The notes: generated by a model not told the origin, from the sequence alone. DNA of 64,000 nt from Limnohabitans sp. 2KL-17 (GCF_003063415.1 NZ_NESK01000010.1:1-64000), one strand, 5' to 3'; counted from the first letter of the stretch, positions 18,772-27,572 are shown. Numbers and translations: made by a program.

Positions 18772-19245
18772 GTTCTGCTGAGTATGTGTTTATTTTTGGA
18801 GAATGGATGGGCAGCTTTGCTAAGAACTAAATTATCGTATAAGGTGCGATAGGCGTCCTGTAGACGGTTGTTGCATTTCTATATTCTAAAAATTAGTTTC
18901 TACGTTTGAATCTATATGGGTCAATACCGTGCTCCTTGGGGCGCTATTCTGATATATAAGCATAAGTGGATTTGGTATATTGGCTATTTATGGATGCCGC
19001 GCTTCTTGCGGCGCGGTTGTTTACTTTAAATTATTCAGCATCAAAAATTTCATGCAAAATGTACTTTATAAACTATTAAATTACTTTTAAGTATTTTTTT
19101 ATAAACTTTTGAAATTTAATTATAATTTAATAAATGCTTTCGAAGTTTATAAATCCCATTTCCTTTATGCACAGTCGTGGTATTTTTAAAATAATTCTGA
19201 CTTTGCAAAAAACTTTGCTCTGCTAAAAGAATTGGAATTCGTTTA
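18772..19245. other. AT-rich intergenic region with a possible weak terminator
   Basis: No gene is supported. A hairpin at 18996-19012 (GCCGC / GCGGC around a 7-nt loop, with an alternative CCGCGC pairing) is followed by a loosely T-rich stretch and could end the upstream transcript. The very AT-rich stretch 19040-19140 probably holds the promoter for the GT4 gene at 19246, although no single -35/-10 pair stands out. Confidence 0.4.
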
Positions 19246-20403
19246 ATGATAGTTGGAATTGATGCTCGATTTATTACTCGCCAGCCACGACGTGGCATCG
19301 GTACTTATTCTCTAAATTTAGTCAATGAATTGGTGAGACTGGATCCTTCCGTTGAATTTATTCTTTATATTGCAGAGTCAGATATTGAGTGCCTTTTGCC
19401 TCAATTACCCAATGTGCGAATTCGCCAACTTTGGCCATATAGTTATCCACTTTGGGAAAATATTGCATTGCCTATTGCGACAAAGCAGGACAACCTCGAT
19501 TTGTTACATTGTTTAGGGAATACTGCGCCTTTATTTCTGCCATCATCTGTGCAATTGGTTCTTTCTATTATGGATGTGATGTTTCTGCAATCAGGTGAGT
19601 TTGTGCCTAAACCCACCACTCGATATCAAGCATGGGGACGCCTTTATCGCTCATATTTAGTTCCATTTGTTGCCCGGCATGCTAAAAAAATAATCACGAT
19701 TTCAGATTTTTCTCGTGATGATATAGTGAAATCAGTACATGGAGTTGCTATTGATAAAGTTTGTGTATCGTATATTTCTTGTGATAAAGTTTTTGTTGAT
19801 TCTCAAGCGGCTACCAATACAAATATAAGTTCCATAAATGAAGAGATTGGTAATTCATTTATTTTCTGTTTAGGTGCAGAAGACCCACGAAAAAATACTC
19901 TTCGTTTTGTTCAGGCTTACCTGAATTTACTTAAAAAAGGAATAATTTCAGAAAATCTCATTATAAGTGGTTATGCCAATTGGGAAATGAGCGCATCTTT
20001 TCAAGCTGTTCGGGCAGCAGGGGCGGAAAATAATGTTAAATTTCTGAAATTTGTCGCTATTGAAGATCTTGCACTGCTCTACCACAAAGCCACTGTTTTT
20101 GCCTATCCATCACTCTATGAAGGCTTTGGCATCCCGATTCTTGAGGCATTTTCATCAGGTTGCCCTGTTATGGCCTCCAACCTGACGTCCATACCTGAGG
20201 TGGGTGGCGATGCCGCTTTATATTTTGATCCTTTGAGTGTGAGTGCAATGGAAGCCGCATTGCTGCAGATTATTCGTAACCCTGAATTACGCCAAGAATT
20301 AGTTGCCTGTGGATATGAACGTGTGAAGCAGTTCACCTGGGCTGAGACTGCACGCAAAACAATGACCGTTTATCATGAATGTATGGATGAGCAACAGCTA
20401 TGA
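19246..20403 (+). CDS. Family 4 glycosyltransferase
   Basis: 385 residues, GT-B fold. The N-terminal half begins IVGIDARFITRQPRRGIGTY. The donor-binding half has GAEDPRKNTLRFV and the family 4 signature YPSLYEGFGIPILEAFSSG, ending in SIPEVGGDAALYFDP. It resembles retaining mannosyl/rhamnosyl-type transferases, and GDP-mannose or its derivatives are made in this cluster, but the donor is inference. It overlaps the next gene by 4 bp (ATGA). Confidence 0.86.
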   Translation: MIVGIDARFITRQPRRGIGTYSLNLVNELVRLDPSVEFILYIAESDIECLLPQLPNVRIRQLWPYSYPLWENIALPIATKQDNLDLLHCLGNTAPLFLPSSVQLVLSIMDVMFLQSGEFVPKPTTRYQAWGRLYRSYLVPFVARHAKKIITISDFSRDDIVKSVHGVAIDKVCVSYISCDKVFVDSQAATNTNISSINEEIGNSFIFCLGAEDPRKNTLRFVQAYLNLLKKGIISENLIISGYANWEMSASFQAVRAAGAENNVKFLKFVAIEDLALLYHKATVFAYPSLYEGFGIPILEAFSSGCPVMASNLTSIPEVGGDAALYFDPLSVSAMEAALLQIIRNPELRQELVACGYERVKQFTWAETARKTMTVYHECMDEQQL

Positions 20404-21572
20404 AAATTTTAGCAGTGAGTGTGCGTGTTCCAGAAGACGGCAAAAAAGGCGATCAAGTTTTGTCGTTTCATCGGTTAAGTTATCTATCCCGTAAACACAC
20501 CATAAAACTTATTTGCTTTGGTTCGCCCAATGCGGATGCTGATGCGCTCTCCAAACTTGAAGCATTGGGGATTTCTGTGCAACTTGTTAAGTGGAATAAG
20601 TTTGTTGCAGGCTTTAATGTGCTGACTGCCGTGTTTGACGCACTTCTTCCTTTTCAGTGTGCTTTATTTCAATCAGGTCCTTACAAACGCGCAGTTGCTC
20701 AAGAATTGGCATTGTTCAAGCCAGATGCCGTGTATGCCGTGTTGATTCGATCTTTTGTGAATCTTCCCCCCAGTGGTTTGCCATTGTTTGTGGACATGGT
20801 TGATTCAATGGGGCTTAATTTTTCACGTCGGGTTGCTTTAGAACGTGGCTTAAAAAGGTTGGCTTTTGACATGGAAAGCCAGCGGGTCAGCGCTTATGAA
20901 GTTTACGTGGCGCAACAGGCGACGCTTTCTTACGTGGTTTCAAAGGTTGACCAGAAGTTTATTGGTCACGAAAAAGTTAAGGCTTTACCGCTTGGAATCA
21001 ATGGACACGAATTTTATAAACAGTCGGAAGGCAGTTTGGAGTCGTCAATTGTTTTCACTGGCAATATGAATTACAAGCCTAATGTAGATGCTGTAATTTG
21101 GTTTTATGGCCAGTGCTGGTCAAAGCTAAAGTTGGCGGTGCCCGCCGTTCGCTGGGTGGTTGCAGGCAGCAATCCAACAGCCGAAGTGTTGGCACTGAGC
21201 GCAGATGAGGCCATTACTGTAACAGGACGCGTTCCTTCGCTTGCCGCGGTAATTAATACGGCACGGATGTCGATAGCACCTATGCAATCAGGCTCTGGCA
21301 TGCAGTTCAAGATTTTGGAGGCTATGGCTTGCGGCGTGCCTGTGGTTACCAGTTCGTTGGGTTTGGGCGATATTGCTGCGAAACCAGGGCAAGAGGTTGT
21401 TTTGGCTGACACTGCTGATAATTTTGTTCAATCAATTATCGATTTGTTGGGTTCGCCGGATTCGTGCCAAGCCATAGGTGAAGCGGGCCTGCGCTATGTT
21501 AATGTAAACCACACTTGGGATGCATTGAATGCCGATTTTGAACAGTCTACGTTTGCAACGTTATATAAATAG
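20400..21572 (+). CDS. Family 4 glycosyltransferase
   Basis: 390 residues, GT-B. The N-terminus ILAVSVRVPEDGKKGDQVLS followed by a sugar-acceptor domain is typical of exosortase/EPS-type GT4 proteins. The C-terminal domain has VFTGNMNYKPNVDAVIWF and KILEAMACGVPVVTSSLG. It is translationally coupled to the preceding GT4 gene, so the two probably act consecutively on the same lipid-linked glycan. Confidence 0.84.
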   Translation: MKILAVSVRVPEDGKKGDQVLSFHRLSYLSRKHTIKLICFGSPNADADALSKLEALGISVQLVKWNKFVAGFNVLTAVFDALLPFQCALFQSGPYKRAVAQELALFKPDAVYAVLIRSFVNLPPSGLPLFVDMVDSMGLNFSRRVALERGLKRLAFDMESQRVSAYEVYVAQQATLSYVVSKVDQKFIGHEKVKALPLGINGHEFYKQSEGSLESSIVFTGNMNYKPNVDAVIWFYGQCWSKLKLAVPAVRWVVAGSNPTAEVLALSADEAITVTGRVPSLAAVINTARMSIAPMQSGSGMQFKILEAMACGVPVVTSSLGLGDIAAKPGQEVVLADTADNFVQSIIDLLGSPDSCQAIGEAGLRYVNVNHTWDALNADFEQSTFATLYK

Positions 21573-21582
21573 GGGAGCGGAG

Positions 21583-22575
21583 ATGGGTCTTATAATTATT
21601 GGTGGTTCAGGTTTTATTGGTACCAGATTAGGGCGATTACTCACGCAAGCAGTTAATGGTTTCAAAATTGTGGATAAGGCTGTTAGTGGCGTGTATCCCA
21701 GTCGAACTGTACTTGCGGATGTCAGAGAAGTTGAAACACTACGCGCAAGTATTCATGAGGGTGCCACCGTTATTAACTTGGCCGCAGAACACAGGGATGA
21801 TGTTAGTCCGCTTAGACTATATGACGATGTTAACGTTGGTGGTGCCAGAAACGTCTGCACCGTGGCACGGGAGAAACATGTACAAACCATAGTCTTCACT
21901 AGCTCCGTTGCGGTATACGGCTTTGCGCCCATTAATACCGATGAGTCTGGTCAGATTGCCCCTTTTAATGACTACGGTCGCACCAAATATGAAGCAGAGC
22001 AGGTTTATAAAACTTGGCAGGCCGAGGCACCCATGGAACGCACACTAGTTATCGTACGCCCCACAGTAGTCTTTGGTGAGCAAAACCGAGGAAATGTTTA
22101 TAATCTGCTGCATCAAATTGCGTTGGGAAATTTTGTTATGGTGGGCGACGGTCTCAATCGAAAATCCATGGCTTATGTGGAGAACGTAGCAGCATTTTTG
22201 CAGTTTTCCACCACTGCGTTTAAACCTGGTGTACACATCTACAACTATATAGACAAGCCAGACAGCAGCATGAATGTTTTGGTGGGTACGGTAAACCGCA
22301 TGTTGGGTAAGCCGGAGCAGATTAGCTTGAGGTTGCCCCTTGCAGTGGGTTACGCCATTGGCAAGTGTTTTGATGCATTGGCCGCAATTACTGGTAAAAA
22401 ATTTGCAATCAGTTCAATACGGGTTAAGAAATTTTGCGCTAATTCCGTGTTTGAGACTTCAATAGCTAAAACCGGTTTTATTCCTCCTGTTCCGTTGTCT
22501 GAAGCACTTGAGCGCACGGTTCGGCATGAGTTCATTGAGTCGCATGAGGGGGATGGGGTTTTTTACACAGAATAA
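21583..22575 (+). CDS. Nucleotide-sugar epimerase/dehydratase (extended SDR)
   Basis: 330 residues. GLIIIGGSGFIGTRL is the cofactor loop, FTSSVAVYGF the serine region, and YGRTK the YxxxK. The C-terminal region (LRLPLAVGYAIGKCFDALAA) resembles the Gne/Gnu-type epimerases found in O-antigen clusters. A strong ribosome site (ggggagcgg) precedes ATG 21583. It likely interconverts a UDP-HexNAc, but the substrate is not decided by the sequence. Confidence 0.8.
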   Translation: MGLIIIGGSGFIGTRLGRLLTQAVNGFKIVDKAVSGVYPSRTVLADVREVETLRASIHEGATVINLAAEHRDDVSPLRLYDDVNVGGARNVCTVAREKHVQTIVFTSSVAVYGFAPINTDESGQIAPFNDYGRTKYEAEQVYKTWQAEAPMERTLVIVRPTVVFGEQNRGNVYNLLHQIALGNFVMVGDGLNRKSMAYVENVAAFLQFSTTAFKPGVHIYNYIDKPDSSMNVLVGTVNRMLGKPEQISLRLPLAVGYAIGKCFDALAAITGKKFAISSIRVKKFCANSVFETSIAKTGFIPPVPLSEALERTVRHEFIESHEGDGVFYTE

Positions 22576-22613
22576 CGTGTATATTCAATATTAATATGAA
22601 TGTAAATTAGATT

Positions 22614-23579
22614 ATGGTAACAAAAACTGCCCTTATTTGTGGTGTATCTGGTCAAGATGGTGCTTATCTTGCTCGCCTCTTGTTGGCTAAGGGCTACGCT
22701 GTCCATGGCACTGCGCGCGATGCACAAATGGCGAGCTTTGGACATTTAGAAAGGTTTGGCATCAAGTGCCAGATCAACTATCATTCGATGGCGCTTAACG
22801 ATTTCCGAAGTGTTCTTCAAGTGCTATCCAAGGTACGCCCTGATGAAATTTATAATTTGGCCGGTCAAAGCTCTGTAGGTTTGTCATTTGACCAACCTGT
22901 AGAAACTCTGGAAAGTATCAGTGTTGGCACATTAAACTTGTTGGAGGCTATTCGTTTTACCAGTCGACCTATAAAATTATATAGCGCGGGCTCTAGTGAG
23001 TGCTTTGGAAATACATCTGACATACCGGCGGACGAAGATACACCATTTCGACCGCGTAGTCCTTATGCCGTGGCTAAAGCCACAGCATTTTGGGAGGTGG
23101 CTAATTACCGTGATGCATATGATATCTTTGCCTGTACGGGGATTTTGTTCAACCACGAGTCCCCTTTACGGCCAGAACGATTTGTCACAAAGAAAATTGT
23201 TAATTCAGCCCTTCGAATTGCAACCGGCAGTACTGAAAAATTGAAATTGGGAAACATTGAGATTGCCCGAGATTGGGGTAATGCCGAGGAATATGTGGAT
23301 GCCATGTGGCGTATGCTGCAGCAGCCAAACCCTGTTGATTTTGTCATAGCCACAGGTCAAACCAATACGCTACAAGACTTCGTTTCCGCTGTGTTTGACG
23401 CGTTACATCTTGATTGGCGTGACCATGTGGTTAGCGATGCATCCCTTTTGCGTCCCAGTGAGATTATGGTTAGCCGTGGCAATCCAATCCGAGCAAAGCA
23501 ACAACTGGGTTGGCAAGCTACAATGAAGATGCGTGATGTGGTAGCTTGGATCATTGATGAGGAAAAAAGTAAAGGCTGA
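22614..23579 (+). CDS. GDP-mannose 4,6-dehydratase-like protein (second copy)
   Basis: 321 residues. It has CGVSGQDGAYLARLL, GQSSVGLSFDQP, YAVAK and NHESPLRPERFVTKK, all in Gmd order, but it is about 40 residues shorter than the Gmd at 3238 and clearly diverged. It probably also acts on a GDP-hexose. Possible outcomes include GDP-rhamnose or another 6-deoxy sugar if a partner reductase exists. No adjacent reductase follows: the gene is the last intact one of the cluster before the insertion-sequence remnant. Confidence 0.85.
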   Translation: MVTKTALICGVSGQDGAYLARLLLAKGYAVHGTARDAQMASFGHLERFGIKCQINYHSMALNDFRSVLQVLSKVRPDEIYNLAGQSSVGLSFDQPVETLESISVGTLNLLEAIRFTSRPIKLYSAGSSECFGNTSDIPADEDTPFRPRSPYAVAKATAFWEVANYRDAYDIFACTGILFNHESPLRPERFVTKKIVNSALRIATGSTEKLKLGNIEIARDWGNAEEYVDAMWRMLQQPNPVDFVIATGQTNTLQDFVSAVFDALHLDWRDHVVSDASLLRPSEIMVSRGNPIRAKQQLGWQATMKMRDVVAWIIDEEKSKG

Positions 23580-23710
23580 GTAAAAACTCTGCCGAACTGT
23601 GTGGAATTATTAAAATATTGAAATAATTTTCCGTGTTGATATAACTTCAGTGAATTTTACATTCTACGGGCTCTGAAAATTAGACTCCAATGTAGAAGCC
23701 GGTAATAAGG

Positions 23711-23723
23711 CGCCCCTGCAAAA
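23711..23723 (+). repeat. Left terminal inverted repeat of the IS5-family remnant
   Basis: CGCCCCTGCAAAA pairs with the inverted copy at 25306-25318 (12/13). Confidence 0.65.
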
Positions 23724-23833
23724 CCACTGAAACCCTCATGAACGCTGGTGATCTGGGGTGAATCCGGATTGTCAGAACTCTCAAATAGATATCCAATAGA
23801 GCCTGTTTTCTGGGAGTTTTTGAAAGTAGCGCC

Positions 23834-25299
23834 ATGATCGATGACTTTTTCCGTAACCGCCTGAACCAGATGATCGATTTGGGCCACTTGGTGGCGGTTT
23901 TGTCCAATCGAATGCCTTGGCAAGAAATCGAAGCATCACTCGCACAGCTCTGGGCACGTCAGCTCAAGGCTGGCAAGAAGATCGAAGACTTGGATTTATT
24001 TGGCCCGGTCTCGGCCGTTGCAGGTGGCGGCATTTCCAAAGCCGGTCGTCCTCGTCTGCCCATCCGTTTGATGGTGGCCTTGCTGTACCTTAAGCATGCG
24101 TTCAACGAGAGCGACGAGGATGTGATACAAGGTTGGGGTGAGACTCCCACTTGGCAGTACTTTTCTAGCAATGAGTATTTCGCGCACCAATGGCCGTGCG
24201 ACCCCACGCAACTGGGGCGGTTTCGCAAAGCCCTAGGCTAAGAAGGCGTGGAAAAGCTGTTCGCCCGCACCATGGAGGTGGCTGTTACGCTCAAGCTGAT
24301 CGCCAAGAAAGAGTTGACACGCGTGATCGTGGACTCCACTGTGCAAGAGAAAGCAGTGGCACACCCCACCGACAGCAAGCTGCTGGAGACCGCCAGGTCC
24401 AAGGTGGTGGTGGCGGCCAAAGCCAATGGCATCGAGCTCAAGCAGACCTACGCCAAAGAAGGCCAACTGCTGGGCTACAAGGCTGGGCGCTACTCCCATG
24501 CCCGTCAGTTCAAACGCATGCGCAAAGTCATCAAACGCCAACACACCATCGTCGGGCGGTTGCAGCGCGAGGTGGCTCGCAAGATGAGTACGCTCAGTAA
24601 AGCCGGTCAGTAAGCCTTGAGCCAGATCTTGTGCAAGGCCAAACGCCTGGTCACGCAGACGGCCAGTCGCAAGGCAGTGGACAACCGCGCCAAGCTCTAC
24701 AGCTGGCACGCGCCCGAGGTGAAGTGCATCAGCAAGGGCAAGAGCCGCAATCCGTACGAATTTGGCGTCAAGGTGGGTTTGGCCGTGACGCTCAAGGGAA
24801 ACCTGATCGTGGGCGCAAGGAGCTTTCCAGGCAACCCGTATGACGGGCACACGATGCATGAGCAGATCGAGCAAAGCGCCATCCTGATGCAGGGCTTGGG
24901 CGTCAAGCCCTAGGTGGTCTATGCCCACCTGGGCTACCGGGGTGGACAAGTACAACTCGGACATTGAGATCAAACACCGGGGCAAAGACAAGCGACTCAC
25001 GGATGAAGAGCGCAGGTTGCTCAAACCCCGCGATCGAGCCGATCATCGGGCACCTAAAAGCTGATCAACGTATGGACCGCTGCCACCTCAAAGGGTCAGA
25101 GGGTGATGCGCTGCATGCGGTGCTGTGCGCTGCGGGCTAAAACATCCGCTGGCAGCTGCGGATGATCATCAATAAAGGCTTAGGCCTTTTGTTGTGCCTG
25201 TTGCAGGCGAGCGGTTTGACGGGCTTGTTTAAGAAATTGGCTAAAAACTTTGGCCGCAATCGACTGCAAAACTCAGATCATCGCTGGGTGCTGGCTTGA
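23834..25299 (+). pseudogene. IS5-family DDE transposase, inactivated
   Basis: The reading frame begins MIDDFFRNRLNQMIDLGHL and is broken by in-frame stops at 24239, 24611, 24911 and 25138, plus two frameshifts (near 24940 and 25030). Conserved blocks remain: VIVDSTV (first catalytic Asp), KSRNPYEFGVKVGLA, NPYDGHT, and GHLKADQRMDRCHLKG near the end. The second catalytic Asp of the usual VDLGYRG block is His (AHLGYRG). It cannot make an active transposase. Confidence 0.9.
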
Positions 25300-25305
25300 A
25301 TTAAA

Positions 25306-25318
25306 TTTTGCAGGGACG
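25306..25318 (-). repeat. Right terminal inverted repeat of the IS5-family remnant
   Basis: TTTTGCAGGGACG lies 6 bp after the transposase pseudogene end and mirrors the left end with one mismatch. Confidence 0.65.
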
Positions 25319-25405
25319 ACTGTTTGGCATCACTCAAGCCAAACTCGGCACTGACTTCTGCGCGCAAGTGACGTGAATGAAATAGTTAAAAGCACCACCC
25401 CAAAG

Positions 25406-25438
25406 AAAAAGGCCTTGCATCGCTGCAAGGCCTTTTTT
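25406..25438 (-). terminator. Rho-independent terminator, probably the original one of tRNA-Asn
   Basis: AAGGCCTTGCA and TGCAAGGCCTT (25409-25419 and 25424-25434) form a perfect 11-bp stem with a 4-nt loop, flanked by A and T runs, so it can work in both directions. It lies just outside the 46-bp tRNA-Asn 3' fragment, in the position of the tRNA's own terminator. Insertion of the island would have moved it about 20.8 kb from the gene. Confidence 0.8.
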
Positions 25439-25450
25439 CATTTGCTTTTC

Positions 25451-25496
25451 TTGGCTCCTCGACCTGGGCTCGAACCAGGGACCTACGGATTAACAG
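25451..25496. repeat. attL: 46-bp tRNA-Asn 3' fragment
   Basis: Identical over 46 bp to 46266-46311. It contains the acceptor/T-arm part of tRNA-Asn and ends inside the anticodon arm, which is typical for integrases that use the 3' half of a tRNA. Confidence 0.92.
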
Positions 25497-25527
25497 GAAA
25501 ACAGGCTCGTCAAAAATCTATATAAAT

Positions 25528-25574
25528 CAACGACTTATAGGTGTTTTTATTAAACGTGTAATATTTTGTGCAAT
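25528..25574. promoter_or_regulatory. Candidate integrase arm sites, left end
   Basis: CAACGACTTA (25528-25537) is the inverse of TAAGTCGTTG at 46242-46251. CGTGTAAT (25555-25562), with a near copy TGTGCAAT at 25567-25574, matches the two CGTGTAAT copies at 46197-46215. Shared short repeats just inside both att sites are expected for integrase or excisionase binding. Confidence 0.5.
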
Positions 25575-25649
25575 AACCCCAAAAGTTACATTATGTAACT
25601 TTCCAGCCAAAACATCCAAATTTGCGTTGAGCCGTGTCATTTTGCACCC

Positions 25650-25703
25650 AAAAGTTAGACGCTTGGCTTGGGGCTCGCGCTTGTTTTCGAAAAAGTTAGA
25701 CGC
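25650..25703. repeat. Direct repeats AAAAGTTAGACGC at the truncated MerR end
   Basis: Two exact 13-bp copies (25650-25662 and 25691-25703) abut the point where the MerR-family reading frame is cut off. They may be the scar of a lost insertion sequence that truncated the regulator; no element is left to confirm it. Confidence 0.5.
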
Positions 25704-25791
25704 CATGCGTGGGCATCAAGCCCTGTTTTTCGTAGTAACGGATGGTTTCGACATCCACGCCGGTGGCGAGGGCAAGTTCCTTTATCTGCAT
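25696..25791 (-). pseudogene. Truncated MerR-family metal regulator (N-terminal fragment)
   Basis: Thirty-one codons from ATG 25791 read MQIKELALATGVDVETIRYY and continue EKQGL, the classic MerR/CadR/PbrR helix-turn-helix start. The frame then leaves the family sequence (MPTHGV) and stops at 25696. The dimerisation helix and metal-binding cysteines are missing, so it cannot be a working regulator. Its divergent target promoter remains intact. Confidence 0.88.
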
Positions 25792-25817
25792 TAGATGGTC
25801 CTGCTTTAAATAAGTAT

Positions 25818-25848
25818 TTGACACTGTAGCGGCTCCAGGGTTTCTAAT
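25818..25848 (+). promoter_or_regulatory. MerR-type promoter with 19-bp spacer
   Basis: TTGACA (25818-25823) and TCTAAT (25843-25848) are separated by 19 bp, the overlong spacing that MerR-family activators correct by bending DNA. An imperfect dyad (CTGTAGCGGCTCCAG) fills the spacer. It faces the cation transporter at 25871 and lies between it and the truncated MerR gene. Confidence 0.78.
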
Positions 25849-25870
25849 GCAAGAATTGAAAGGAAAACCC

Positions 25871-26527
25871 ATGTCCACCCACTGCTGTGACCATGTCGCA
25901 CCCAAACTTGATGCCATTGTCAACCTGGCCCGTTACCGCAAGATCCTCTGGATTGCCCTCTTGGTCAATGCCGCGATGTTCCTGGTCGAGATCGTGGCTG
26001 GCGTTCAGTCTGGGTCACTTTCTTTGCTGGCAGACGCGGTCGATTTTGCGGGCGACGCAATGAACTACGCGGTGTCGCTCGCGGTGCTTGCTTCGGCGCT
26101 GGCATGGCGGGCGCGCGCCGCCATGCTCAAAGCCTTGAGCATGATGGGTTTTGGCCTGTATGTGCTAAGTGCAGCACTGTGGTCGGTGTGGAACGGCGGC
26201 ATGCCTCTGGCCACCACAATGGGTGCAATAGCACTCGTGGCACTGGTCGCCAACATCGCAGTGGCTTGGATGCTCTATGCCTTCCGAGAAGGCGATGCCA
26301 ACATGCGAAGCGTGTGGCTATGCTCTCGCAACGACGCCATCGGCAACCTTGCCGTGTTCATCGCCGCCTTGGGCGTGTTTGGCACTGGATCGGCTTGGCC
26401 TGATCTTGCGGTGGCAAGCCTGATGGCGGCGCTCGCCTTGCACGGTGGCTGGACCGTGCTGCAGCAGGCGCGCGGTGAACTGGGCGAAGATAGTGCCAAG
26501 GAAGACCGCCATGGCCACGTCCACTGA
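25871..26527 (+). CDS. Cation diffusion facilitator-type metal exporter
   Basis: 218 residues with about six membrane segments. SLLADAVDFAGDAMNYAVSL in TM2 and SRNDAIGNLAVF in TM5 are the places of the CDF metal site; here the usual HxxxD is DxxxD-like. A histidine-poor tail ends HGHVH. It is short for a CDF because the C-terminal cytoplasmic domain is nearly absent. I chose ATG 25871 for its good ribosome site (aaagga). It is controlled by the MerR-type promoter upstream and probably exports a divalent ion such as Cd, Pb, Zn or Co; which one is not decidable. Confidence 0.75.
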   Translation: MSTHCCDHVAPKLDAIVNLARYRKILWIALLVNAAMFLVEIVAGVQSGSLSLLADAVDFAGDAMNYAVSLAVLASALAWRARAAMLKALSMMGFGLYVLSAALWSVWNGGMPLATTMGAIALVALVANIAVAWMLYAFREGDANMRSVWLCSRNDAIGNLAVFIAALGVFGTGSAWPDLAVASLMAALALHGGWTVLQQARGELGEDSAKEDRHGHVH

Positions 26528-26599
26528 ACCAATCCGATGGAATCCTTCCGCTGTGTGTCAGACAAACTCGGTATGAATAGAGCTGTCCTTTAAGCGCTT

Positions 26600-26994
26600 T
26601 GTGCTGCAGCACTGTTTGGCGCTAGCCCCCCGTTTGCCAAGCTATTGACGGGTGATACACCACCAGTTCTTTTGGCGGGGTTACTTTATTTGGGAAGCGG
26701 GCTTGGCCTAAGTCTGGCACGCGTGATTCGTGATCACGGCGTAAGGCCGTCGGGCCTGCCCAAAGGTGACTGGCCCTGGCTGCTGGGGGCGATCTTTTTT
26801 GGTGGTATGCTAGGCCCTGTGGCGCTGATGTTTGGATTGCTATCAACAAGCGGTTCCACTGCATCGCTGTTGCTGAACCTCGAAGCTTTGAATGGGATGG
26901 CGTTGAGCCTCACACACATGATCACAAGCATGCAAAACTCAAACACGAGCATGCACATTTTCCGGACATTCACCACCGACATTCGCATTCATGA
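26600..26994 (+). pseudogene. EamA/DMT-family transporter remnant
   Basis: The frame AALFGASPPFAKLLTGDTPP, then LLAGLLYLGSGLGLSLARV and up to SLLLNLE is the first half of a DMT permease, with no start codon. The characteristic histidine-rich C-terminus ([25 protein letters not shown]) follows directly but in another frame, so a middle segment was deleted. The stop overlaps the next gene's ATG. Confidence 0.78.
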
Positions 26995-27329
26995 CACCGA
27001 TCCAAGCATTGGGCCTGTACGCGCTAACCGCCTGCGCAGAGATTATTGGTTGCTACCTGCCGTACTTATGGCTCAAGAAAAGTGCGTCTCCATGGTGGTT
27101 GATTGTTGCCGCAGCAAGTTTGGGCCTGTTCGCGTGGCTGCTGACGCTGCATCCACATCCTGCTGGACGTGTGTATGCCGCCTACGGTGGGGTATACATC
27201 GTTATTTCAGTCTTGTGGCTGTGGTTAGTCGATGGCGTGTTGCCTGATCGCTGGGACTTGGTAGGCGCATCACTCGTGCTTGCCGGAGTGGCTGTGATTT
27301 ATTTTGCACCGCGCAACGTGTCGCTTTGA
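26991..27329 (+). CDS. ynfA: YnfA family (UPF0060) small membrane protein
   Basis: 112 residues, four membrane segments, with [28 protein letters not shown] and [14 protein letters not shown], the conserved blocks of the family. The fold is related to small multidrug-resistance transporters, and members are often found in metal-resistance islands. Its ATG overlaps the stop of the broken DMT gene, showing that the pair was once one operon. The function of the family is not firmly established. Confidence 0.88.
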   Translation: MTPIQALGLYALTACAEIIGCYLPYLWLKKSASPWWLIVAAASLGLFAWLLTLHPHPAGRVYAAYGGVYIVISVLWLWLVDGVLPDRWDLVGASLVLAGVAVIYFAPRNVSL

Positions 27330-27390
27330 CTCAGCATGTGCTTTCGAGTGTCTAGGCGATAAGCGCTGCCCCCGCTTCTCAGAGTCATGC

Positions 27391-27549
27391 TCAAAACTCT
27401 CCAAACGAACCATTCCCAATGACAGCTTGGCATGGCAGGTGCTTCCAGAACATCAGAGCAACAAGTGCTACAAAGACCATCCAAAGTCTTGCGGAGTAAA
27501 GATGGTACTTGTCCAGACAGGTTGAAGCAATCCCGCCAATGACAATCAG
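27391..27549 (-). pseudogene. Possible remnant of a small membrane protein
   Basis: An open stretch of 52 codons without a start reads IVIGGIASTCLDKYHLYSA and then LWMVFVALVALMFWKHLP. It looks like real hydrophobic protein sequence cut off at its N-terminus. I do not recognise the family. It may equally be chance. Confidence 0.3.
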
Positions 27550-27572
27550 TCATGGCGGATGGCCTCGGAGCA

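Larger units (their letters stand above)
23711..25318. mobile_element. Decayed IS5-family insertion sequence
   Basis: A transposase pseudogene is framed by candidate terminal inverted repeats: CGCCCCTGCAAAA at 23711-23723 and TTTTGCAGGGACG at 25306-25318, matching at 12 of 13 positions when inverted. No clear target duplication is visible, as expected for an old insertion. It lies between the end of the polysaccharide cluster and the tRNA-Asn island. Confidence 0.75.

Noticed and set aside
25451-25496. A second functional tRNA-Asn gene at attL
   Set aside because: Only the 3' part is present; the D-arm, most of the anticodon arm and the 5' acceptor strand are missing.
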